Below are positions 16,184 through 24,088 of a stretch of DNA of 64,000 bases, one piece after another. Made by a program: the position numbers and the translations under genes. The DNA comes from Phycisphaerales bacterium (GTDB taxonomy: Bacteria > Planctomycetota > Phycisphaerae > Phycisphaerales > SM1A02). The stretch covers positions 15,151-79,150 of the forward strand of contig JASMLY010000059.1 in the NCBI GenBank assembly GCA_030748455.1, written 5' to 3'. The first letter of the stretch is position 1. Each line of letters starts with the position of its first letter. Under the pieces are notes generated by a model. It saw nothing but the letters and a program-made list of their open reading frames with translations, was not told the DNA's origin and made no database searches.

Positions 16184-17788
16184 TTAAATCTCAGCACTAG
16201 CAACTTTTGAAACACCTTCGATTGATCCGAGATCGGCAAGAAGGTCGCCAGTGGCAGGTGCGCCGAGTTTAATGATCATCATCGCAAGACCGTCCTTGTC
16301 ACCATGACCAATGACCATCTCGTCGATGTTGACTTTCGATTCGCCAAGCACTGAGCCGACTCTTCCAACCATGCCCGGTTGATCGTCGTTGAACAACGCA
16401 ATCATGTGACCAGAGGGAACCATATCGAAACTACGACCATCAATATTCGTAACTCGGGGTTGTCCATCCGCGTGCACCGTCCCTTCGATGACGTGTGGCT
16501 GATCACCGTCAATCGTAATGCTGAGTTGATCGATTGCATCAGGTGAGCCGACGACAGTTGAAGCGGTCACACCTAATTCGCGAGCCATCGCAGTCACGTT
16601 GATGATAGAGACTGGTTCATCGGTGCAATGTTGCAACAAAGAGACGAGTGTATACCTCGAAACGGTGTCTGTTTTTCCAACTGTCGCAGGACCACGAAGT
16701 TTCACAGTGACCTCTTTTGTTTTTGCGAGATTTGTCACTGTACCTAAAAGCGTAATCATTCTCTCTGCAAGTTCAACAAAACTTTTTTGTTTGGTATTGA
16801 GTTCAAGATCCAAACCACCAGCGTTCACAGCGCTCTCTAACCCTTCTCCACGCAAATATTGCAGTAAAGATGCGCACGCATTGACCGCAACAGCTTCTTG
16901 TGCTTCAATGGTAGATGCACCTAGATGCGGAGTGCATAAGACTTTCGGGTGATTTCTAAACGGGTGATCTTCAGAAGGAGGTTCAGAGAGGTACACATCG
17001 ATTGCGGCACCTGCGCACTTTCCCTCATCAAGTGCTGCAACTAGTGCCTCTTCATCAACAATTCCGCCCCGTGCAGCGTTGACAACGAGCAATTCGTTTT
17101 TACACTTTGCAAACTGCTCGTGCCCGAGCATTCCAATTGTTTGTTCAGTCCTAGGGACGTGAAATGTCACAATGTCAACGCGTTCGATGAGTTCATCAAA
17201 CGATTGCATCATTTGAACTTGTCCATCCATTGCGGTTGGTTCATTCATAAATGGGTCAAACCCGATGACTTCCATGCCAAACACCAACGCTCTTCGTGCC
17301 ATCGCCTGTCCAATTCTGCCCATCCCAACAATGCCAAGCGTTCGACCAGCAAGTTGTACTCCGACAAAAGATCCACGATCCCAGCCGCCGCTTCGGAAAA
17401 TGGCGTTTGAACTTGACACATTCCGAGCGAGTGAGATCATCAATGCGAATGCGTGCTCTGCGGTCGTAATGGTGCTTGCCGAGGCTGAATTCATGACGGC
17501 AACGCCCAGACTCGTTGCCGTAGGCAGGTGGATATTGTCAACACCGACTCCAGCCCTTGCAATTCCCCTCAAACGGGCATCTGCATGGCTAAACACCTGC
17601 TTGAGCGTCTCTTCAGGCAGTTTTACTGCAGATCGCACGATGACACCATCAACTTCTGTGAGGGTGTCCACAAGGGCACTTTCGCTAAGATCTGTATTTA
17701 CAAGGACTTCCACGTCTTCTTGGGTGTGTAGAAACGCTGCTCCTTCTGGGGCGAGTTTGTCAGCGATGAGTATTTTGATTGGTTTCAT
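16184..17788 (-). CDS. serA: D-3-phosphoglycerate dehydrogenase
   Basis: 534 residues, the long type-1 form with intervening and ACT domains. NAD-binding GIVGMGRIGQAMA, catalytic ARGGIVDEEALVAAL and PHLGASTIEAQEA are clear. The C-terminal ACT domain (MIALFNDDQPGMVGRVGSVL) normally senses serine for feedback inhibition. It catalyses the first step of serine synthesis. It is convergent with the aminotransferase gene, whose 53-base gap shows no strong terminator, and divergent from rpsO. Confidence 0.96.
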   Translation of the reverse strand: MKPIKILIADKLAPEGAAFLHTQEDVEVLVNTDLSESALVDTLTEVDGVIVRSAVKLPEETLKQVFSHADARLRGIARAGVGVDNIHLPTATSLGVAVMNSASASTITTAEHAFALMISLARNVSSSNAIFRSGGWDRGSFVGVQLAGRTLGIVGMGRIGQAMARRALVFGMEVIGFDPFMNEPTAMDGQVQMMQSFDELIERVDIVTFHVPRTEQTIGMLGHEQFAKCKNELLVVNAARGGIVDEEALVAALDEGKCAGAAIDVYLSEPPSEDHPFRNHPKVLCTPHLGASTIEAQEAVAVNACASLLQYLRGEGLESAVNAGGLDLELNTKQKSFVELAERMITLLGTVTNLAKTKEVTVKLRGPATVGKTDTVSRYTLVSLLQHCTDEPVSIINVTAMARELGVTASTVVGSPDAIDQLSITIDGDQPHVIEGTVHADGQPRVTNIDGRSFDMVPSGHMIALFNDDQPGMVGRVGSVLGESKVNIDEMVIGHGDKDGLAMMIIKLGAPATGDLLADLGSIEGVSKVASAEI

Positions 17789-17834
17789 GGTTTGGTAAGA
17801 CCTTCATAAAGGTGTGGCAGAGGGGGGAGGGTTT

Positions 17835-17843
17835 TGGTAGAAT
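17835..17843 (+). promoter_or_regulatory. Possible extended -10 for rpsO
   Basis: TGGTAGAAT is a TGn-extended -10 about 30 bases upstream of the rpsO ATG. TAGAAT also forms the left arm of a 6-bp inverted repeat (17838-17854). No -35 at standard spacing. Confidence 0.3.
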
Positions 17844-17872
17844 AATCGATTCTAGAAAAAGGTTGAAATATT

Positions 17873-18139
17873 ATGACGACAGTGACAGCAGATACGGTTA
17901 ACAAAGACGATTTTAAGCGGCACGACTCCGATTGTGGCTCGCCAGAGGTTCAAATCGCAGCACTGACTGCAAGAATTTTGGAACTTACAGACCACTTAAA
18001 AACACACAAGCACGATCACCACTCACGTAGAGGGTTGATTATGCTCGTTGGTAAGCGAAATCGCTTGCTGAAGTACATTTCACGAACAAACCGCGAGGCA
18101 TATCAAGCAACCATTAAGAAACTCGGGCTACGAAAGTAA
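17873..18139 (+). CDS. rpsO: 30S ribosomal protein S15
   Basis: 88 residues with the S15 signature: [51 protein letters not shown]15 binds the central domain of 16S rRNA. It is followed by pnp as in many bacteria, separated by a 149-base structured spacer. Confidence 0.97.
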   Translation: MTTVTADTVNKDDFKRHDSDCGSPEVQIAALTARILELTDHLKTHKHDHHSRRGLIMLVGKRNRLLKYISRTNREAYQATIKKLGLRK

Positions 18140-18142
18140 TGA

Positions 18143-18262
18143 GCCCCAAACCGCAGCCGCCCCGAGCAGTTTGCATTTGTGGTGGCAGTGGACAAGCGGT
18201 GGTCGCACGTGCGCCCGCATCTCGTCTTCTGTCTCCTTAGCAGCGAATTGTAAGTTTGGGGC
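18143..18262 (+). promoter_or_regulatory. Structured leader between rpsO and pnp
   Basis: GCCCCAAAC at 18143-18151 is exactly complementary to GTTTGGGGC at 18254-18262, so the whole 120-base, GC-rich spacer can be closed into one domain. Inside is CGCACGTGCG, a perfect palindrome, within a larger GCGG...CCGC context. The pnp SD follows directly. In E. coli the pnp leader forms an RNase III-cut stem used for autoregulation; a similar role here is an inference. Confidence 0.5.
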
Positions 18263-18288
18263 CTGCATTACAAGAGGAGTATTCACAG

Positions 18289-20442
18289 ATGAATACAAAA
18301 ATTATTGTTGAACGGGAAATTGGAAATCGCACACTACGATTTGAAACTGGCCAAGTGGCGAAGCAGGCAAGCGGAGCAGTGATTGCAACGTATGGCGACA
18401 CAACAGTGATGTGCACTGCAATGCGATCTGACCCTCGACCTGGGCTCGATTTCTTCCCTTTGCAGTGTGACTATCGCGAGCGAACAAGCGCCGCTGGTAA
18501 GTTCCCAGGTGGTTTCCGAAAACGAGAAGGCGCCCCAAACGAAAAAGAGATTCTCACAATGCGGTTGATGGATCGTCCAATCCGTCCACTCTTTCCAGAT
18601 GGGTATATTGACGAATGCCAGATCCAAGCATGGGTCATGAGCCATGATGGTGAAAACGATGCCGACGTCCTCGCTTGTACAGCAGCGTCGATGGCAGTTT
18701 GCTTAACAGATGCGCCGTTCGAAGGACCAGTTGGTACTGTTCGCGTTGGTCGTATCATGACTGACGATGGTGAAACATACGTCCTTAACCCAACTCAAAC
18801 CCAAATGCAATATTCAGACCTTGACCTTGTTCTTTCAGGTCATGCTGATGGGATTAATATGATTGAAATCGGCGCCGCACAAGTGGATGAAGCTGGCGTG
18901 ATGGGTGCAATCAAATTTGGGTACGAAGAAGGTATTAAACCCATTCTTGAACTGCAACTTGAATTGATGGAAAAAGCTGGCAAAGCTGAAAAACGACAAG
19001 GTGATTTGTCACTTCCATCAGAAGAAGTGATGGCAAAAGTCAAGGAACTTGTAGAAAACAAGATGCTTGAGGCTCGACGGATTCCTGGTAAAGCTGAGCG
19101 AAGCGATGCAGTGAATGAACTTCGATCTTCAATGATTGATGAACACTTTGCGATTCCTGAAAACTGTTCTTACAGCGAACACATGGCTGCTGAGAAAACA
19201 CAACGCGAAGCAAAAGAATCATTCCGTAAACTTGAGAAGAAGTGCACGCGTAAACTTATAGTTGAAGAATCAATCCGTGCGGATGGTCGAGCACTTGACC
19301 AAATTCGCGATCTCGAAATGGACACGAAGGTGTTTATACGAACACACGGTTCAGCATTTTTCCAGCGTGGCGAAACGCAATCATTGGTGACTTGTACACT
19401 CGGCACGAAGAAGGACGAACAAATCGTTGATGGTCTGATGCCAGAATACGCAAAGAAATTTTACTTGCACTATAACTTCCCACCATTCTGTGTTGGTGAA
19501 GCTGGTCGAATTATGGGTCCCGGCCGCCGCGAAATCGGCCATGGTGCACTTGCAGAACGATCGCTTTTAGGCATCTTGCCTGACGTAGAAGAGTTCCCCT
19601 ACACCATCCGTTTGGTCAGTGACATTACTGAATCGAACGGCTCCTCTTCCATGGCAAGTGTATGTGGTGGCTGCCTTGCACTCATGGACGCAGGTGTTCC
19701 TATTCAGAACACGTGTGCTGGTATCAGCGTTGGTCGCTTCAGCAATGAAGAAGGCAAAATTGTTCGCGTCATGGACATCATTGGTGAAGAAGATTTCTTC
19801 GGTGACATGGACTTCAAAGTTTGCGGCACTCGCGACGGTATTACTGGTGTACAACTTGACCTCAAGGCTCGTGGACTATGGTTCGATGAGCTTGAAGCAA
19901 TCTTTAACGAGGCAAGAACGGGTCGCTTGAACATCATTGATCAAATGGAAGCAGTCATTCCAGCACCTCGCGAAGAAATGTCTGAATTTGCACCACGAAT
20001 GATTAGCGTTCCAATCGATCCAGAAAAGATTGGTAAGTTGATTGGACCTGGTGGTAAGACAATTCGTTCAATCACAGAACAGACGGGTGCACAAATTGAC
20101 ATTAACGATGATGGCATCGTCTTTATTAGTTCGGTCAACCTTGCAGAAGCTGAAGCTGCGAAAGTAGCAGTTGAAGCAATTGCTGCTGAGATAAAAGTTG
20201 GTAGCGTGTTTGAAGGAAAAGTTGTTTCGACTCGTGATTTTGGAGCATTTATTGAAATTGCCCCCGGAACTGATGGCATGTGCCACATTTCTGAACTTGC
20301 AGATGGCTTTGTAGAAAAAGTAGAAAACATCTGCAAAGTTGGCGACAAGATAAAAGTAAAGGTGATCAATGTTGACGACACGGGTCGCATCAAATTGTCA
20401 GTCAAAGCTTTATTAAAAGAAGCTGAAACTGTCGAAAGTTAA
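18289..20442 (+). CDS. pnp: Polynucleotide phosphorylase
   Basis: 717 residues from ATG 18289 (AAGAGGAG upstream), beginning MNTKIIVEREIGNRTLRFET. Domains: first RNase PH (to about 140), helical linker, second RNase PH (LLGILPDVEEFPYTIRLVSD, ITESNGSSSMASVCGG), KH (KIGKLIGPGGKTIRSIT, about 570-610) and S1 (VFEGKVVSTRDFGAFIEI, about 640-710). It degrades RNA 3' to 5' using phosphate as part of the degradosome. Three bases separate it from the histidine kinase gene downstream. Confidence 0.97.
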   Translation: MNTKIIVEREIGNRTLRFETGQVAKQASGAVIATYGDTTVMCTAMRSDPRPGLDFFPLQCDYRERTSAAGKFPGGFRKREGAPNEKEILTMRLMDRPIRPLFPDGYIDECQIQAWVMSHDGENDADVLACTAASMAVCLTDAPFEGPVGTVRVGRIMTDDGETYVLNPTQTQMQYSDLDLVLSGHADGINMIEIGAAQVDEAGVMGAIKFGYEEGIKPILELQLELMEKAGKAEKRQGDLSLPSEEVMAKVKELVENKMLEARRIPGKAERSDAVNELRSSMIDEHFAIPENCSYSEHMAAEKTQREAKESFRKLEKKCTRKLIVEESIRADGRALDQIRDLEMDTKVFIRTHGSAFFQRGETQSLVTCTLGTKKDEQIVDGLMPEYAKKFYLHYNFPPFCVGEAGRIMGPGRREIGHGALAERSLLGILPDVEEFPYTIRLVSDITESNGSSSMASVCGGCLALMDAGVPIQNTCAGISVGRFSNEEGKIVRVMDIIGEEDFFGDMDFKVCGTRDGITGVQLDLKARGLWFDELEAIFNEARTGRLNIIDQMEAVIPAPREEMSEFAPRMISVPIDPEKIGKLIGPGGKTIRSITEQTGAQIDINDDGIVFISSVNLAEAEAAKVAVEAIAAEIKVGSVFEGKVVSTRDFGAFIEIAPGTDGMCHISELADGFVEKVENICKVGDKIKVKVINVDDTGRIKLSVKALLKEAETVES

Positions 20443-20445
20443 TAA

Positions 20446-21261
20446 ATGTTTTCATTACCTTGGTTTATCGCAGGCACCGCCCTTGGGGCGGTGTCTGTAT
20501 TGCCAATTATGGTGTGGAGACACAAGCGAGATGCTGCCCGAACTGCAGCAGCAACCGACCGAGCCCAAGCATCAGAACGCATGGCGGAAATCGGTCAGAT
20601 GACTTCTGGCTTAGCCCATGAAATCAAGAACCCTCTGTCAACTGTTGGATTAAACGCGCAGTTACTTTCGGAAGATATCGATCACCTAAAAATTGATGAA
20701 GTTGAAAAAGGAAGATTAACCAAACGCCTCAATTCCCTTTCAAGGGAAGTCGATCGACTACGCGGCATCTTAGATGATTTTTTACAGTTTGCTGGAAGAA
20801 TGAAGTTAGACAAAGAGCAAACGAACTTATGTGAAGTATTACGTGAACTTGAAGATTTCTTTCTCCCGCAAAGTGATAGCGAGGGCGTCGTTTTTCGAAT
20901 GGAGCTTCCAGGTAGTGCCGTTGTCGTCGAAGTTGACCGATCACTCCTCAAACAAGCGGTTCTAAATTTGCTCATTAATGCAACACAAGCAATGCATGGA
21001 GTCGAGAACAAAGAGTTAATTGTTCGCCTAGAGGAAAAAAACAACGAAGCGTTGATTCACGTTATCGACACTGGTCCTGGCATCGAACAAGAACGGATTG
21101 ACGAAATTTTTCATCCGTATGTCTCCAACAAACGTGGCGGAACAGGACTTGGCCTACCAACGACATTGCGAATAGCACAAGAACACCACGGACATATCAC
21201 CGTCGATTCCTCGATTGGTCATGGCAGCGATTTCACTCTGCATATACCATTACTTGCGTAA
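20446..21261 (+). CDS. Membrane-anchored sensor histidine kinase
   Basis: 271 residues. One N-terminal transmembrane segment (residues 4-24), a short coiled linker, then HisKA with H58 in SGLAHEIKNPLS, and HATPase_c with N-box LLKQAVLNLLINATQAM, G1 VIDTGPGIEQ and G2 GGTGLGLPTT. There is no sensor domain outside the membrane and no PAS, so it probably senses a partner or membrane state. NtrB/AtoS-like in its catalytic core. It lies just after pnp, and its stop overlaps the lipid-kinase start. The nearby ANTAR response regulator (22157-22801) is the most likely partner. Confidence 0.9.
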   Translation: MFSLPWFIAGTALGAVSVLPIMVWRHKRDAARTAAATDRAQASERMAEIGQMTSGLAHEIKNPLSTVGLNAQLLSEDIDHLKIDEVEKGRLTKRLNSLSREVDRLRGILDDFLQFAGRMKLDKEQTNLCEVLRELEDFFLPQSDSEGVVFRMELPGSAVVVEVDRSLLKQAVLNLLINATQAMHGVENKELIVRLEEKNNEALIHVIDTGPGIEQERIDEIFHPYVSNKRGGTGLGLPTTLRIAQEHHGHITVDSSIGHGSDFTLHIPLLA

Positions 21262-22139
21262 TGCGAGTACTCGTTGCATACAATCCAGTTTCAGGAAGAG
21301 GAGTAGCAAACAAATTGGCTGGTGACATTTCAGCTTCACTGCTAGCGGCAAACTGCGACGTCGAGTTACTTCCAACAGAAGCGGGATCGCCTCGGGATTG
21401 GTTAGAACCACGGCTCAAACAAATAGATCGAGTTGTAGCAGTTGGTGGTGACGGAACACTGCGCTCTGTCGCATCGTGTCTTGTGGGGACTGGGATCCCC
21501 GTGTACCACGCAGCCTCGGGTACTGAAAACCTGTTCGCCAAATCAATGCGGATGTCGAACGAGCCAAAAGAAGTAACAAATACAATCTTAAACGGCGATA
21601 TTAGTCGGATTGATACTGCATCAGCAAACAGTGAGTTTCTATTACTTATGGCATCGGTCGGTTTTGATGCAGACGTTGTTGCTGACCTTTCGAAAAACCG
21701 TGGAAAATCAATTACACACATGTCGTATCTCATGCCCTGTATCCGCAGATTCATCGATTTTTCAGTGCCAGAAATTTCAATTAAGGTTGATGATGTACAG
21801 GTTCTTGAAAAACAAAAGGGGTGGGTTGTTGTTGCCAATAGTCCAGCGTATGCAAGAGGCTTGAACCCAGCAAGGAACGCGTCAATGACTGACGGAAGAC
21901 TTGATCTTGTTTTCCTTCCGATTCACTCTCGCCGCTCCTTGATCAGTTGGATTTTTCGAGTCAAGCGTGGCGCGCACTTACACCACGATAATTCTGTTGA
22001 ACTCCGTGGACATACAATCGAAATCAAACCATCAGAACCGGCGTGCTGGCAACTTGATGGTGATGCTCCAGAAGGCGAAATAACCGAAAAACTCGAGATC
22101 GTTTCACAACCCACTTCGCTTACTATTATTCGAAACTAG
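21261..22139 (+). CDS. Diacylglycerol/sphingosine kinase-like protein (YegS/BmrU type)
   Basis: 292 residues. N-terminal YNPVSGRG nucleotide-binding turn, VVAVGGDGTLRSVAS (the GGDGT motif of DAGK catalytic domains) near residue 58, GTENLFAKS, and a C-terminal beta-sandwich ending WQLDGDAPEG. The family phosphorylates lipids such as diacylglycerol or phosphatidylglycerol using ATP. Its start overlaps the histidine kinase stop (TAATG). It is convergent with the response regulator gene. Confidence 0.88.
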   Translation: MRVLVAYNPVSGRGVANKLAGDISASLLAANCDVELLPTEAGSPRDWLEPRLKQIDRVVAVGGDGTLRSVASCLVGTGIPVYHAASGTENLFAKSMRMSNEPKEVTNTILNGDISRIDTASANSEFLLLMASVGFDADVVADLSKNRGKSITHMSYLMPCIRRFIDFSVPEISIKVDDVQVLEKQKGWVVVANSPAYARGLNPARNASMTDGRLDLVFLPIHSRRSLISWIFRVKRGAHLHHDNSVELRGHTIEIKPSEPACWQLDGDAPEGEITEKLEIVSQPTSLTIIRN

Positions 22140-22156
22140 TTTTTGGCTCCGAGCCA

Positions 22157-22801
22157 TCACAGCAAACCGTCACTATCAATCACAGCGCGGGCAACGGCAG
22201 CGATCGACTTTCGAGAACTTCTTGATTGTTTTTGCAACAGCTTCATTGCTTCGGGTTCAGAAACAGACTTACGTTTGACAATGATCCATTTTGCCTGTTC
22301 GATCAGTTTTCGATCGTCGAGTTTCTGCTTGAGATCGACGATTTGGCTGCGTTGGTCGATGTGGTCGAGGTAGCGTTTCCACGCAACTGTGAGACCAGCA
22401 TGGAGTTGTTCGGTTGATGCTGGTTTTAAGAGAAAGCCAAAAACCCCAGCTGCGGTACAGTTGCGAAGGTATGTATCATCCGAATACGCCGTGAGCATAA
22501 CAACAGGGATGTCAAGTTCGGAAAAAATAATTTGAGCTGCTTGCATCCCATCAAGTTTTGGCATTTGGATGTCAAGAAGTGCAATGTCGGGTCGGTCATC
22601 CCTGCAAGTGGCAACAGCTTCTTCGCCGTTTTTACATGGACCGACGATCTCAAGTTCTAATGCTTTTAGGGAACCAACGACTCCTTGCACAACAAGTAGT
22701 TCATCATCAGCGACAAGCACACGCTTTGGGTGCTCGGGTAGCTCGAGTTCAGATGAAGCACTTGTTTGTTTGTTTTGATTATTTTCTGTGGGTGATGTCA
22801 T
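22157..22801 (-). CDS. Response regulator with ANTAR RNA-binding output domain
   Basis: 214 residues. A receiver domain at about 26-145 has the acidic pair ADDE, phospho-acceptor D77 in IALLDIQMPKLDG, T in VMLTAYS and K in FLLKPAS. The C-terminal ANTAR domain (about 150-210) shows KLDDRKLIEQAKWIIVKR, SEPEAMKLLQ and the IAAVARAVIDS helix. ANTAR proteins bind paired hexaloop hairpins in nascent RNA and prevent termination. No such paired target is evident immediately next to it, so it probably acts elsewhere. The orphan kinase at 20446 is the plausible activator. Confidence 0.92.
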   Translation of the reverse strand: MTSPTENNQNKQTSASSELELPEHPKRVLVADDELLVVQGVVGSLKALELEIVGPCKNGEEAVATCRDDRPDIALLDIQMPKLDGMQAAQIIFSELDIPVVMLTAYSDDTYLRNCTAAGVFGFLLKPASTEQLHAGLTVAWKRYLDHIDQRSQIVDLKQKLDDRKLIEQAKWIIVKRKSVSEPEAMKLLQKQSRSSRKSIAAVARAVIDSDGLL

Positions 22802-22927
22802 TCGTAGACCATCCTTTCATTCTTGCCGCGGGTTGACACACATAGTCAATCTCGCCTAAGCATTGAATGAAAATATTGTACATGCTTTGGTTGACACCTA
22901 CAAAAATTATTCCTGCTCACATCCAGA

Positions 22928-24088
22928 TCAATCCAAAAAATCACCTTCTTTGAGACGGGCGGGGACGTATTCTTCAGTGACGTAGGAGATGTCTTTGGTA
23001 ATGAGTGACTCAACTTCCATCTTGAATCCATTGTTGAGCATCGTTTTGATTTCACGCTGCCACGCACGTTTGCCCTCAAACCACGGGTAAGCAGCGATTT
23101 GTTTTGCTCGGTTGATGTCACGGTCGTTCAATTCAATTTTGACATCGTCACTTAGATCAAGTCGGTCATAATCTTTTGAGCGGATGCCCATGAACTTCGC
23201 GTCCGGAATCGCCATACGTTCAGATTCAAATGCAAGGTTGATCGAACCCTGTTTGATAACGCTGTAAATATAATGTCCCCACGGATCACAATCGAGCAAG
23301 CAATACACTGGTAATTTGAGTTCCTTGTGCATTCGGTGCAACATACGGCGAACACCTCGGGGAGGTTGACCAGAACCCTCTGTGAGAATGCAGTTGTGTT
23401 TTTCCCAAAAGCGGTCTTCGTTAAATCGACTCCAAACAGTATCTTTCTCGACATGTAAGATAAAGTCGGCAGAGCATTCTTTGAACTGCATAATGTTTGG
23501 TTCGCAAATGCTTGGAATTGCGTACCCACCAGTCCCCATTTTTCTGCAATTAATCTCATCTCCATTATCGACAACAGTGATGTTCCCAACCATCGTTCCG
23601 CGTTTTTTTGCAAACACGTGTAGCTCTTCACGAAGTCCATCGAGTGCTACTTCTAAATCTTCTAGAATTGAATCAGATTCTCCCTGATCGTTGAATGTTT
23701 TTTCTTTCGTTCCCGGAATTGTGTGTAACCCCATGTAATACATACCACGAAGGCTCAATGTTTTTTCTGCCCCGATGAGTTCTTTGCACCCTTTTGATAA
23801 CAAGAGCGACTGCATGAATTTTCTCGACTGGCCTAAGTTGAAGAGGCTTCTTGTTTGGGTGGAATCACCCATCTCAAGAATACGCTTCTTCTTATTGTAT
23901 TTCATGTTTGATACAGAACGAGTTGGTATTTCAAAGTTCGGTTCTCGTTGTGCTAAACTCGACTTGACGATCTTACTCGCAAGAGATTCAATTTTTTTAA
24001 TTGTTTCTGCATCGCGTTTTTTGTCGACAACACTTTTGCGCGTAGATTTTTTGGTCGCAGTTTTCTTCGTTGTTTTTTTCTTAGCCAT
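22928..24088 (-). CDS. top6A: DNA topoisomerase VI subunit A
   Basis: 386 residues. A Lys-rich tail (1-25) is followed by the winged-helix CAP domain with the catalytic Tyr in LSLRGMYYMG (Y117/Y118) and a Toprim domain with the Glu in LHVEKDTVWSRF (E214) and DCDPWG at 266-271. This is the Spo11-homologous DNA-cleaving subunit of a type IIB topoisomerase, which relaxes supercoils and decatenates. Its ATG overlaps the stop of subunit B (TAATG). Topo VI is mostly archaeal and plant; bacterial copies are uncommon. Gyrase B is also encoded in this window, so it is an additional enzyme. Confidence 0.95.
   Translation of the reverse strand: MAKKKTTKKTATKKSTRKSVVDKKRDAETIKKIESLASKIVKSSLAQREPNFEIPTRSVSNMKYNKKKRILEMGDSTQTRSLFNLGQSRKFMQSLLLSKGCKELIGAEKTLSLRGMYYMGLHTIPGTKEKTFNDQGESDSILEDLEVALDGLREELHVFAKKRGTMVGNITVVDNGDEINCRKMGTGGYAIPSICEPNIMQFKECSADFILHVEKDTVWSRFNEDRFWEKHNCILTEGSGQPPRGVRRMLHRMHKELKLPVYCLLDCDPWGHYIYSVIKQGSINLAFESERMAIPDAKFMGIRSKDYDRLDLSDDVKIELNDRDINRAKQIAAYPWFEGKRAWQREIKTMLNNGFKMEVESLITKDISYVTEEYVPARLKEGDFLD

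Noticed and set aside
19941..20405. 154-residue minus-strand frame
   Set aside because: Mirror of the KH/S1 region of pnp.
22140..22156. GGCT-CCG-AGCC as a terminator between convergent genes
   Set aside because: Only a 4-bp stem and no U-run in a useful direction.
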